Shown here: piece by piece, positions 1-7,907 of the stretch
Position numbering within the stretch: position 1 is the first letter of the stretch
Layout of the letters: each line of letters starts with the position of its first letter
Origin: an uncultured Megasphaera sp.
Lineage (GTDB): Bacteria > Bacillota > Negativicutes > Veillonellales > Megasphaeraceae
Length of the DNA stretch: 64,000 nt
Direction of reading: 5' to 3'
Assembly: GCA_900540735.1 (NCBI GenBank)
Contig: UQHB01000007.1
Location: forward strand, 1-64,000
The notes under the pieces: generated by a model
Told to the model about the DNA's origin: nothing
What the model saw: only the letters and a program-made list of their open reading frames with translations
The model's database searches: none
Program-made: the position numbers and the translations under genes

Positions 1-61
1 GAAATTAAGTTCTCGAAACGTTAATATCCGTTTTATATATTTCAAAACCTATGCAAATGGA

Positions 62-95
62 AAGCCTATAAACTTCGTGTTTATAGGCTTTTTTA
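62..95 (+). terminator. Rho-independent terminator of a gene left of the window
   Basis: A perfect 12-bp stem (62-73 with 79-90) closes a 5-base loop and runs into six T. It ends a rightward transcript that starts outside the window. Bases 1-61 are AT-rich and hold no reading frame I can support. Confidence 0.85.
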
Positions 96-110
96 TGTGC
101 TAAAAGGGCA

Positions 111-149
111 TAATAAAAAGGTACGTAGTTGTATATTTACGCACCTTTT
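111..149 (-). terminator. Terminator of the DeoR-type regulator gene
   Basis: Arms 116-127 and 138-149 pair over 12 positions with one mismatch. Read leftward, the stem ends in a T-rich run (TTTTTATTAT). It lies 14 bases beyond the stop codon of the leftward regulator gene. Confidence 0.7.
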
Positions 150-162
150 CTTATGAATGACC

Positions 163-921
163 TTATAAAATATGGATACCCATTTTCAAATATTGGTCCT
201 TATCTTCTTGTGTAACTTTGTTGTCCATCATGATTGTTGGCGTCTTTTCCAAAGGAAAGACTTGCTTTTTGGCGAGTCGGTTGAGTTTTGTTGAATCCAT
301 GACGGCAACCGTTTTCCACGCGTTTTGCGACATAGTCTGCATGATTGGGATTTCGTGGAAACGGAAGTCCGTCAGGCCTGATTGCAAATCTAAGGAATTG
401 ACTGCAAGGAAGCAAATATCCGGGAAAAATTGCGCTGCTTCGCGGAGGCAGCGGCTGCCCCAGGTCGATTGTTCTGACCCGTCCCATTCGCCGCCTAAGA
501 GATGGATATGACAGTTACTATTGACCGAAGCTGCTTCGGCAGCAGCGATGTTGTTCGTTACGAGTGTACAGGTTATATTCGTTTGGCCTAATTCTTCTGC
601 TAAAATCGTCGTCGTCGTGCCGGAGTTGAGCATAATGACATCGTTTTGATGGATGAGCTGTAAGGCTTTGCGGCATGCTTCCCGTTTGAGTTCGTTGTGG
701 ACGACTTTCCGGCCGTTAAAATGGGAAAATTGTTGCGATTCTTGCACCGATTTGGCACCACCGCGAATGTATTGGACGAGACCAGCCCGGTCTAAGGCCT
801 TGAGGTCGCGGCGGACTGTGTCGATAGATACGTTGAGTTTTTCTGCTAAGTCTTCGAGTTTGACGACAGATGTACGGGTTAGTTCTTGTAAGATAACATT
901 TTTCCGTTCTTCCTGAATCAT
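163..921 (-). CDS. DeoR/GlpR-family transcriptional repressor
   Basis: A 252-residue regulator of the usual DeoR/GlpR length. Residues 1-60 form the DeoR winged helix: an IQEERKNVIL start, then a recognition helix of the VSIDTVRRDLKAL type. Residues 75-235 form the DeoRC sensor, with the phosphosugar-binding signature NSGTTTTILAEEL near residue 100. Such proteins usually repress a neighbouring sugar or nucleoside catabolic operon until a phosphorylated metabolite binds. The gene diverges from a molybdenum hydroxylase operon across a 240-bp region with two matched promoters and an inverted repeat, so that operon and itself are the likely targets (inference). The effector is unknown; a sugar phosphate or a purine-derived phosphate are both possible. 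Confidence 0.9.
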   Translation of the reverse strand: MIQEERKNVILQELTRTSVVKLEDLAEKLNVSIDTVRRDLKALDRAGLVQYIRGGAKSVQESQQFSHFNGRKVVHNELKREACRKALQLIHQNDVIMLNSGTTTTILAEELGQTNITCTLVTNNIAAAEAASVNSNCHIHLLGGEWDGSEQSTWGSRCLREAAQFFPDICFLAVNSLDLQSGLTDFRFHEIPIMQTMSQNAWKTVAVMDSTKLNRLAKKQVFPLEKTPTIMMDNKVTQEDKDQYLKMGIHIL

Positions 922-980
922 GAATATAGCTCCTTTTATGACGACACCAGTATGGTGCTATTGGTTTTATATACATCTTT

Positions 981-1010
981 ATTGTAACAGCAGAATTGGG
1001 AATGTGTCCA
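981..1010 (-). promoter_or_regulatory. Promoter of the DeoR-type regulator
   Basis: Read leftward: -35 TGGACA (1010-1005), 18 bases, then -10 TACAAT (986-981) preceded by TG, an extended -10. The same hexamers and spacing occur in the divergent promoter at 1094-1123. Confidence 0.6.
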
Positions 1011-1038
1011 ATTTTTTCACGTAAAATATATGCGTACA

Positions 1039-1072
1039 TTTTGTGAAATTATTTTACTATTATTTTACAAAA
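1039..1072. promoter_or_regulatory. Candidate operator between divergent promoters
   Basis: TTTTGTGAAAT (1039-1049) and ATTTTACAAAA (1062-1072) form an inverted repeat with one mismatch, 12 bases apart. It sits between the two divergent promoters, as expected for the operator of a DeoR-type repressor. Assignment is by position and symmetry only. Confidence 0.4.
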
Positions 1073-1093
1073 GGAGATTCTTTCCCCTACACG

Positions 1094-1123
1094 TGGACAA
1101 CAAGCCCCATATACTGATACAAT
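1094..1123 (+). promoter_or_regulatory. Promoter of the molybdenum hydroxylase operon
   Basis: -35 TGGACA (1094-1099), 18 bases, -10 TACAAT (1118-1123) with an upstream TG. The predicted start leaves a leader of about 30 bases before the GTG at 1162. Confidence 0.6.
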
Positions 1124-1161
1124 AGGTACGTAACTTATTCGAGAGAAGGAGACATGAGGCC

Positions 1162-1944
1162 GTGCAAATTTTACATTACACGAAGGCCCGGAGCCTGGAT
1201 GAGGCATGGGAGTTAAATCAACAACGGAATGCTGTCATTTTAGGCGGCTGTTGTTGGCTGCGCTTATCGCCGCAGCGCATGATTAAAGAAGCAATTGATT
1301 TAAGTGATTTAGGATTGAATGCAATAGAAGAAACAGAAAGTGAATTTCGCTTAGGGGCGATGGTGACGCTGCGCCAGTTAGAGCAGTCTGCGCCGCTCGT
1401 TGCGTACACCCAAGGAGCCATGAAAGAGTGTGTGCGCCATATTGTAGGTACCCAGTTCCGCAACATGGCAACTCTTGGCGGCAGCATTGCCGGACGTTTT
1501 GGCTTTTCTGATCTTTGGACGCTCTTCTTGGCTTTACGGGCGCAGGTCGTCTTGTATAAAGGCGGCACGATGCCCTTAGCCGAATTTAGCAAAACCGGTG
1601 CAGGGAAGGATATTGTGACCCAGCTTATCGTGCCGAAGACGGCTCACGCTGTGGCTTATGATTCGCTGCGCCTCAATGTGACAGATTTCCCGATTATTGC
1701 CTGTGCTATGGCTACGTATGAGGACGGTGTCGACGGCGTAGTCGGTGCTAAACCGTCGCGTGCTGAAGGGATTCATTTAGATGCAGCGGTAGTAGCTGCG
1801 CTCTCTGATGACGAAGTCGCAGCGCAGTGTGCAGCACCGTGGAAATACGAAACGAATATGCGCGGCTCTGCAGCATACCGCAAAGCCATGGCAACGGTCT
1901 TGTGCCGCCGCTTGTGGCAGACTGTGAAAGGAGGACAGGCATAA
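1162..1944 (+). CDS. Molybdenum hydroxylase FAD-binding subunit (XdhB/CoxM-like)
   Basis: This 260-residue protein carries the FAD-binding PCMH fold of the medium subunit of xanthine-dehydrogenase-type enzymes. Visible signs are the early ILGGCCWL turn, the LGAMVTLRQLE strand (residues 64-74) and the GTQFRNMATLGGSIAG segment (near 97-112), which contacts FAD in the family. It should pass electrons from the iron-sulfur subunit to an acceptor. It is somewhat short for the family (about 280-300), mainly in the C-terminal CO-dehydrogenase-flavoprotein-like half. The start is GTG, with AGAAGGAGA upstream. It abuts the [2Fe-2S] gene without a gap. Confidence 0.88.
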   Translation: MQILHYTKARSLDEAWELNQQRNAVILGGCCWLRLSPQRMIKEAIDLSDLGLNAIEETESEFRLGAMVTLRQLEQSAPLVAYTQGAMKECVRHIVGTQFRNMATLGGSIAGRFGFSDLWTLFLALRAQVVLYKGGTMPLAEFSKTGAGKDIVTQLIVPKTAHAVAYDSLRLNVTDFPIIACAMATYEDGVDGVVGAKPSRAEGIHLDAAVVAALSDDEVAAQCAAPWKYETNMRGSAAYRKAMATVLCRRLWQTVKGGQA

Positions 1945-2412
1945 ATGGAAATTACGTACTGGCTTAATGGCCAAAAGCAAATCGATACGATTCAGCCGGG
2001 CATGATGCTCTATGATTTCTTACGCGCTAAAGGCTGTTACAGCGTCAAATGCGGCTGTGAAACGACGAACTGCGGCCTCTGTACGGTCTGGCTCGACGAC
2101 GTGCCTGTCTTGTCCTGTGCTGTCTTGACGGCGCGGATTGACGGCAAACATATTACGACCCTCGAAGGGCTCCAAGACGAAGCTGCCGAATTTGCTCAAT
2201 ATATGGCCCGTGAAGGGGCGGACCAGTGTGGGTTCTGTAATCCTGGGTTTGTCATGAATGTCCTTGCCATGGTGCGCGACATAGAAAACCCGACAGAAGC
2301 AGGGATTAAAGAATTTTTAGCTGGCAATCTCTGTCGTTGTACAGGCTACGTGAGCCACATGCGTGCCTTAAAAGCCTTCTTGGCAGCAAAAGGAAAGGTG
2401 GTGCAGCCATGA
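1945..2412 (+). CDS. Molybdenum hydroxylase [2Fe-2S] subunit (CoxS/XdhC-like)
   Basis: A 155-residue two-cluster iron-sulfur subunit. The N-terminal plant-type ferredoxin cluster is held by GCETTNCGLC plus a later Cys in VPVLSC (residues about 35-60). The C-terminal helical domain has QCGFCNPG (about 97-104) and NLCRCTGY (about 130-137), the standard second cluster. It relays electrons between the molybdopterin and FAD subunits. An extra Cys precedes the first cluster (KCGC), which is unusual against the common RxGCG context. The gene overlaps the next by four bases (ATGA), indicating translational coupling. Confidence 0.93.
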   Translation: MEITYWLNGQKQIDTIQPGMMLYDFLRAKGCYSVKCGCETTNCGLCTVWLDDVPVLSCAVLTARIDGKHITTLEGLQDEAAEFAQYMAREGADQCGFCNPGFVMNVLAMVRDIENPTEAGIKEFLAGNLCRCTGYVSHMRALKAFLAAKGKVVQP

Positions 2413-4694
2413 AAGAAGTAAATCGTCCAGTCATGAAAAAAGACGCTATGAGTCTCCTCTTGGGGAAACCTGTTTATACGCTGGATATTGCGCCCAAAGA
2501 CTGCCTCATTGTCAAAGCCTTGCGCAGTCCTCATGCTAGAGCGATTGTCAAAGATATTAAGAAAACAGTTGCTGAAAAAGTGCCGGGCATCGTCTGTATC
2601 GTCACCGCTGATGATGTACCAAAACAACGCTTTACCATTGCCGGGCAGACCTATCCCGAATTAAGCCCGTATGATAAATTGATTTTAGATAAGCAAATCC
2701 GTTATGTTGGTGACCCAGTAGCACTCGTCGCTGGGGAAACCGAAGAAGCTGTTGATAAAGCGTTGAAAATGCTCCGCGTAACCTACGAAAAGCAAGAGCC
2801 TCTCTTAGACTTTACGCAGGCCGAAGATAACCCGATTATCGTCCATCCTGAAGACGATTGGACACCGAAAGTCGACGTAGGCGGCGATAATATGCGCAAC
2901 CTCGTGGCCCAAGCGAAGGAAGACTTTGGCGACGTTGATGGTACCTTTGCTAATGCTGATGTCGTCGTCGAAGGGACGTACCACACGAAGCAAGCCCAAC
3001 AAAGCATGATGGAGCCCTTCCAGGCTTTTGCTTACAAAGATGCCTTTGGCCGCCTCGTCATCGTCAGCTCTACGCAGGTGCCGTTCCACGTGCGCCGTAT
3101 TGTGGCGACAGCCTTAGAAATCCCGAAATCTCAAGTACGAGTTATTAAACCGCGTATTGGCGGCGGCTTTGGGGCGAAACAGACAGCCGTCATGGATGTC
3201 TATCCGGCATACATTGCCTATATTACAGGCCGTCCGGCCTTGATGGTCTATTCGCGCGAAGAAACGCAGACTGTCTCGTCGCCACGGCATGAAGCGCAGA
3301 TTCACGTGAAAATTGGGGCCAAAAAAGACGGGACCATTCAATGTATTTCTGTCGAATCCTTGTGGAATGCCGGAGCCTATGGTGACCACAGCCCAACGAC
3401 AGTAACCTTGTCAGGACATAAATCGATTCCACTTTACCATAATTTAGAAGCCTTCCGCTTCAACTATAAAGCGGTCTATACGAATACGATTGCGGCCGGT
3501 GCCTATCGCGGCTACGGCGCGACACAAGGCCTTTTTGCAGTCGAATCGACAGTCAATAAACTCGCTACTGTTCTCGGTCGTGACCCCATTGATTTACGGT
3601 TCCAAAACATGGTGCGCCAAGGCGACAAGATGCCGGCTTATTTCAATGAAACGGCTTTGAGCTGTACCCTCGACAAATGCTTAGCGCGAGCAAAAGAAAT
3701 GATTGGCTGGGACGACAAATATCCGCGTAAGGTCTTGCCAAACGGCCACATTCGCAGCGTCGGCGTAGCCATGGCTATGCAAGGGTCCAGTATTTCTAAC
3801 GTCGATGTCGCGTCGACAACGATTAAAGTCAACGACGATGGTTTCTATACGTTGTCCATTGGTGCCACCGATATGGGTACGGGCTGTGATACGATTCTCG
3901 CGCAAATTGCGGCCGATTGCCTGGACTGCTCTGTCGACAATATCGTCACGCGCGGTGTCGATACGGATACGTCACCATACGATAGCGGTTCTTACGCGTC
4001 GTCGACGACCTATTTGACAGGCCAAGCCGTGGTCAAGACGTGCCAGACCTTGATTAAACGAATGAAAGAACGGGCCGCAATGGAACTAAAAGTATCTGAT
4101 GCAGAAGCACTGGAATTTACAGGCAAAGAAATCCGCGACCCAGCTACAGACAAAGCCATTACGATTAAAGACCTAGCCAACGGGGCTATGTTCATGAATC
4201 CTATTGCCCTTGAAGCGACAGAATCGCACTTCTCGCCGACATCGCCGCCACCGTACATGGCTGGTGCCGTAGAAATCGATGTCGACCCGGAAACGGGGAC
4301 GATTGAGCTCGTCGACTTCGCTGCCGTCGTCGATTGCGGCACCGTCATTAACCCGGCCTTGGCACGCGTTCAAGTCGAAGGCGGCCTTGTCCAAGGCATT
4401 GGCATGGCCATGACCGAAAATGTGACCTTTACGAAGACCGGACATATTCAACAAAATTCCTTCATGCAGTATCGCTTGCCAACGCGGCAAGACTTAGGGA
4501 AGATACGCGTCGAATTTGCACCGAGTTACGAACCGAATGGCCCGTTTGGTGCCAAATCCATCGGTGAAATCGTCATCAATACGCCGGGCCCGGCTATTGC
4601 CCACGCTGTCTATAATGCCGTGGGCGTGCGCTTTACAGAATTACCGATTACAGCCGAAAAAGTATACATGGCTACACACGAAACAGATATATAA
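2409..4694 (+). CDS. Molybdenum hydroxylase molybdopterin-binding subunit (xanthine dehydrogenase family)
   Basis: The 761-residue catalytic subunit. Residues 15-125 form the aldehyde-oxidase/xanthine-dehydrogenase a/b hammerhead, and the rest is the molybdopterin-binding domain. Signatures are QSMMEPFQAF, IGGGFGAKQ, AGAYRGYGATQG and near the C-terminus GAKSIGE, whose Glu is the family's catalytic base. The substrate (purine, N-heterocycle or aldehyde) cannot be read from sequence; lack of a signal peptide indicates a cytosolic enzyme. The start is the ATG at 2409, overlapping the previous stop, with GGAAAGGTGG upstream. A frame extending further left would run inside the iron-sulfur gene. 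Molybdopterin maturation genes are not nearby. Confidence 0.92.
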   Translation: MKEVNRPVMKKDAMSLLLGKPVYTLDIAPKDCLIVKALRSPHARAIVKDIKKTVAEKVPGIVCIVTADDVPKQRFTIAGQTYPELSPYDKLILDKQIRYVGDPVALVAGETEEAVDKALKMLRVTYEKQEPLLDFTQAEDNPIIVHPEDDWTPKVDVGGDNMRNLVAQAKEDFGDVDGTFANADVVVEGTYHTKQAQQSMMEPFQAFAYKDAFGRLVIVSSTQVPFHVRRIVATALEIPKSQVRVIKPRIGGGFGAKQTAVMDVYPAYIAYITGRPALMVYSREETQTVSSPRHEAQIHVKIGAKKDGTIQCISVESLWNAGAYGDHSPTTVTLSGHKSIPLYHNLEAFRFNYKAVYTNTIAAGAYRGYGATQGLFAVESTVNKLATVLGRDPIDLRFQNMVRQGDKMPAYFNETALSCTLDKCLARAKEMIGWDDKYPRKVLPNGHIRSVGVAMAMQGSSISNVDVASTTIKVNDDGFYTLSIGATDMGTGCDTILAQIAADCLDCSVDNIVTRGVDTDTSPYDSGSYASSTTYLTGQAVVKTCQTLIKRMKERAAMELKVSDAEALEFTGKEIRDPATDKAITIKDLANGAMFMNPIALEATESHFSPTSPPPYMAGAVEIDVDPETGTIELVDFAAVVDCGTVINPALARVQVEGGLVQGIGMAMTENVTFTKTGHIQQNSFMQYRLPTRQDLGKIRVEFAPSYEPNGPFGAKSIGEIVINTPGPAIAHAVYNAVGVRFTELPITAEKVYMATHETDI

Positions 4695-4707
4695 AGAAAT
4701 ACAAGTA

Positions 4708-4750
4708 ACCCCGATAGAGCAGACAATAGGTCTTATCTATCGGGGTATTT
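4708..4750. terminator. Terminator between convergent genes
   Basis: An 11-bp GC-rich stem (4708-4718 with 4736-4746) and a 17-base loop lie between the rightward hydroxylase operon and the leftward permease gene. T-rich tails are modest on both sides, so it may serve both directions. Confidence 0.65.
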
Positions 4751-4761
4751 GCATATCATCA

Positions 4762-5646
4762 TTAGGGAGTTGTTTCTTTCATTTTCTTGGCAATCCGCAA
4801 GAGACCGGCAATATAAAAGGCTACGGCAATCCATGCAAAGACGAACATAATGAGCAATGGTATTGTCAAGACTTCGCCGTGCAGTAGGCCAATACAAAGA
4901 GAAATACTCGGTGCTAAATACATGAGAATCCCGGCGACCGTAATCGGTGTACCTCTGATACCGGCCGTAAAAAAGAGCATAGGCACAGCCGTCACGATGC
5001 CTGTAGCCGGGAGCAGCAACCATTCCAGCCCATGGAGCACACCGTACGCACCGGTGCCCGTATATTCGCTATACCCAATGAAGGCCAGGGACAAGGGCAC
5101 CATCGAAAGAGATTCAATAAACACAGATACTTGGCTATGAACGGAAATTTTTTTCTTCAACAGGCCATACGTAGCCCACGTAAGACAAAGGAACAAGGCT
5201 AAGTAAGGAATTTGCCCAAAGAGGACGAATGCAATCAAGAGGCCTGTAATAGCGAAGAGAATGGAGAGAATTTGCAGTTTTCCTAAATGTTCATGAAAGA
5301 TGAGCGCACCTGCAAAGATGACGATAATGGGCGACGTGAAGTAGGCTAAACTCGTTTGGATAATGGCTCCATGGGTCATGGCGTAAATAAAGGCACACCA
5401 GTTCATCGTGACCGCAATACAGGCACCGCCAATATAGGGCCACTCGCTGGAAAGCGTTTTGACTGCGGCCAGGTTAGGCTGTAAATGTTTATAGACGATG
5501 AGGATGTAGCAAAAGATAGCAGCCCAAATGATGCGTGTCGACAGGATATAAAGGGCTGGCACATCTTGGAGGAGCATCCAAAAGAGGGGGAGTAATCCCA
5601 AAATGACTTGACCGAGCACGGAATAGAGTACATATATATTCACCAT
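4762..5646 (-). CDS. rarD: RarD-type EamA-family permease
   Basis: A 294-residue integral membrane protein with about ten hydrophobic segments. It matches the RarD branch of the drug/metabolite transporter superfamily: an N-terminal GLLPLFWMLL followed by an STRIIWA helix, and a second half with TGIVTAVPMLFF and ILMYLAPSIS. RarD proteins are named for chloramphenicol sensitivity, but their substrate is unsettled; export of amino acids or other metabolites is plausible. The gene is monocistronic, diverges from the asparaginase gene and ends at the shared terminator. Start ATG 5646 is preceded by GGAAGG. Confidence 0.85.
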   Translation of the reverse strand: MVNIYVLYSVLGQVILGLLPLFWMLLQDVPALYILSTRIIWAAIFCYILIVYKHLQPNLAAVKTLSSEWPYIGGACIAVTMNWCAFIYAMTHGAIIQTSLAYFTSPIIVIFAGALIFHEHLGKLQILSILFAITGLLIAFVLFGQIPYLALFLCLTWATYGLLKKKISVHSQVSVFIESLSMVPLSLAFIGYSEYTGTGAYGVLHGLEWLLLPATGIVTAVPMLFFTAGIRGTPITVAGILMYLAPSISLCIGLLHGEVLTIPLLIMFVFAWIAVAFYIAGLLRIAKKMKETTP

Positions 5647-5672
5647 AACATAACCTTCCTATATATGTCCTG

Positions 5673-5701
5673 ATTATAACAGGTTTATGACAAGGCTTCA
5701 A
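5673..5701 (-). promoter_or_regulatory. Promoter of the RarD-type permease
   Basis: Read leftward: -35 TTGAAG (5701-5696), 17 bases, consensus -10 TATAAT (5678-5673). Confidence 0.65.
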
Positions 5702-5715
5702 CGATGTTGTGTATA

Positions 5716-5742
5716 TGGAAATGACGTAATTTACGGTATAAT
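5716..5742 (+). promoter_or_regulatory. Promoter of the asparaginase gene
   Basis: Consensus -10 TATAAT at 5737-5742. The best -35 is the weak TGGAAA at 5716-5721 with a short 15-base spacer. The start would lie about 25 bases before the ATG. Confidence 0.5.
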
Positions 5743-5774
5743 ATACAGTAGCAATACAGTATAGGAGGAAGACT

Positions 5775-6758
5775 ATGAACTTACGTCATGTACATATACT
5801 TGCCTGTGGCGGCACCATTGCCGGGAAAGGAGCCAGTGCAGACGATTTGACTGGCTATACAGCAGGGGAAATGTCGCTTGATGACTTACTTGGAGCTGTG
5901 CCGCAGCTAACCGAGTATGCCCATATTTCAGGCGAACAATTCAGTAATATAGATAGTTCTAATATGACGGAAGCATTATGGCTGCAACTGGTACAGCGCG
6001 TCAATGCACTTGGTGCTGATGAAACAGTTGATGGCATCGTCATTACGCACGGCACGGATTCGCTCGAAGAAACGGCTTATTTCTTGCAGCTTACGGCGCA
6101 TACAAATAAGCCCATCGTCCTCGTCGGCTCTATGCGGCCTGCTACGGCCATCAGTGCCGATGGCCCGTTGAATCTTTTAGAAGCGGTGCAGCTTGCGGCG
6201 GACGAACGTACCGGGACATTCGGGGTCGTCGTCGCCATGAACGGCACTATTTGCAGTGCCCGTTTTGTGGAAAAAACGGATACGACCCACGTCGATACGT
6301 TTAAGAGCCGTCAGCAAGGCCTGCTCGGTCTCATGCAAGACGGCAACGCTCTTTGGTATCAACAGCCTGTGCGCAGGCACACGACCCAATCCATCTTATC
6401 GTGTGATGGTGTGACAGCCTTGCCGAAGGTTGAGATTCTCTACGCTTACGTAGGCATGACGACGGATATGATTACGTCGGCCAAGGCGCGCGGCGTAGAA
6501 GCTATCGTCCTCGCTGGCTTTGGGCATGGGCAAATGGCGGATAATGTAGCCGAAGCCTTGCATGAAGCTGTACGCCAAGGGATTCTGGTCGTACGGGCAA
6601 GCCGGACCCTGGGCGGAGCTGTGACGACTGTACCGAAATACAGTGATTTCCTTAGCAGTGATAATTTGACGCCCCAAAAGGCCAAAATCCTCATGCAGCT
6701 CGCCTTGTTACAGACGCGAGACTACGAGGCAATACAAAAAATATTTCAGTCCTACTAA
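5775..6758 (+). CDS. ansA: L-asparaginase
   Basis: A 327-residue asparaginase that hydrolyses L-asparagine to aspartate and ammonia. Both catalytic threonine signatures are present: ACGGTIAG at residues 11-18 and HGTDSLEETAYFL near residue 95. SMRPATAISADGPLNL follows, also conserved in the family. There is no signal peptide, so a cytosolic (type I) enzyme is more likely than the periplasmic high-affinity type. Start ATG 5775 has GGAGGA nine bases upstream. The gene is alone between its own promoter and a weak terminator. Some members also act on glutamine, which cannot be excluded. Confidence 0.92.
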   Translation: MNLRHVHILACGGTIAGKGASADDLTGYTAGEMSLDDLLGAVPQLTEYAHISGEQFSNIDSSNMTEALWLQLVQRVNALGADETVDGIVITHGTDSLEETAYFLQLTAHTNKPIVLVGSMRPATAISADGPLNLLEAVQLAADERTGTFGVVVAMNGTICSARFVEKTDTTHVDTFKSRQQGLLGLMQDGNALWYQQPVRRHTTQSILSCDGVTALPKVEILYAYVGMTTDMITSAKARGVEAIVLAGFGHGQMADNVAEALHEAVRQGILVVRASRTLGGAVTTVPKYSDFLSSDNLTPQKAKILMQLALLQTRDYEAIQKIFQSY

Positions 6759-6777
6759 GGGGCAACCCTTTGTTTTT
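6757..6777 (+). terminator. Weak terminator after asparaginase gene
   Basis: AAGGG and CCCTT pair around a GCAA tetraloop (6757-6770), then TGTTTTT. The stem is only five base pairs and overlaps the stop codon. Confidence 0.45.
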
Positions 6778-6797
6778 AAATGGCAGTGTGATACAAT
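6770..6797 (+). promoter_or_regulatory. Promoter of the SLH gene pair
   Basis: Extended -10 TGATACAAT (6789-6797) with a poor -35 (TTGTTT, 6770-6775, 16-base spacer). The TGATACAAT element recurs before other genes in this window. Confidence 0.5.
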
Positions 6798-6857
6798 AAA
6801 TACTGATATGTATGCTATATACAAGGTATACGAAGACGAGATAAGGAGCGAAGAATC

Positions 6858-7889
6858 ATGAAAAAATATATGCGTGCCTTAGCGGCAGCAGCAATGGCTG
6901 CGAGCCTTTCGACAGGTGTGTTTGCAGCAAATACAACGACAGGATTAACAGATATTGACGGCTACTGGGGTAAAGCAGCTATTCAATATTTCTATGATAA
7001 TCATTATGTAAGCGGCGATAACGGTAAATTTAAACCGAACGATGATATTACGCGCGAAGGCATTGCCGCTATTATTAACAACGTTATTGGCGAAGATTCG
7101 GCCGTAACGACGACGAATTTCTCAGATGTTAAAGGCCGTTGGTCTGAACGGGCTATTGCATCCCTTGTAGATAAACAGATTATGCAGGGCTACAGCAACG
7201 GCACGTTCCAGCCGACCCAGAAGATTACGCGTGAAGAATTTGCCGTCATTGCCTACAATTACATGACTTATAAAGGCATGGGCATGCCGAGTGGTGGTAC
7301 AGCATACAAAGATGAATCCCAGATTTCACCGTGGGCTAAGACAGCTGTCGATGCCCTCGCTGCTGGCGGCTACATGAAAGGCTCGAACAATACGTTCAAC
7401 CCGAAAGATTACATTACGCGCGGTGAAGCTGTCAACGTCTTATACCGCATCGTAACGGGCTTAAAACAGACGAAACAGACCGAAGGGGACGTACAGACCC
7501 AGGTCTTTAAAGATGTGAAAGATGTCTACGGTTCTGTTCAGAATTTCGCGAAAGACGGCGTTATGTACTGGCAGGGCAGTACCCTCCATATTGGCGTCAA
7601 AGATGCGAAGAATAAAGAAAAATTAGCGACAGCTATTGCCAACGACACAACTATTCCGGCTGATGCAGTCACTGTTCAGACGGCTACATACAGCTACAAC
7701 GATTATAAGACCATGATGGCTCAGGCTGAAAAGGTATACCGTGCAACGGAACCGACTGATGCGACGGTCAAGACCGATGTAGATTACTTAAATGAAAAAG
7801 TAGTCCTTACAGTAAGTTCCATTACGAAAGACACGCAAGCTAATTTAAATAAAGCCTTAGGCGGCGCATTGCGTATTGTCATCCAGTAA
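6858..7889 (+). CDS. SLH-domain exported protein 1
   Basis: A 343-residue exported protein. Residues 1-23 are a signal peptide ending in VFA. Three S-layer homology repeats follow at about 28-75 (YWGKAAIQYFYD), 88-135 (RWSERAIASLVD) and 148-197 (PWAKTAVDALAA), each ending in an ITREE/ITRGE-type motif. SLH repeats bind cell-wall polymers; in Negativicutes they bind peptidoglycan and can tether the outer membrane. Residues 205-343 are not the beta-barrel of OmpM-type porins. They form a smaller domain shared with the next gene, with the core GVMYWQGSTLHIGV. Start ATG 6858 has AAGGAGCGAAGA upstream. Confidence 0.88.
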   Translation: MKKYMRALAAAAMAASLSTGVFAANTTTGLTDIDGYWGKAAIQYFYDNHYVSGDNGKFKPNDDITREGIAAIINNVIGEDSAVTTTNFSDVKGRWSERAIASLVDKQIMQGYSNGTFQPTQKITREEFAVIAYNYMTYKGMGMPSGGTAYKDESQISPWAKTAVDALAAGGYMKGSNNTFNPKDYITRGEAVNVLYRIVTGLKQTKQTEGDVQTQVFKDVKDVYGSVQNFAKDGVMYWQGSTLHIGVKDAKNKEKLATAIANDTTIPADAVTVQTATYSYNDYKTMMAQAEKVYRATEPTDATVKTDVDYLNEKVVLTVSSITKDTQANLNKALGGALRIVIQ

Positions 7890-7907
7890 GAAAAAGGAGC
7901 GGCGTCT

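Noticed and set aside
1..61. End of a coding gene at the left edge
   Set aside because: The sequence is short and AT-rich with stops in several frames. Only the following terminator shows that a transcript ends here.
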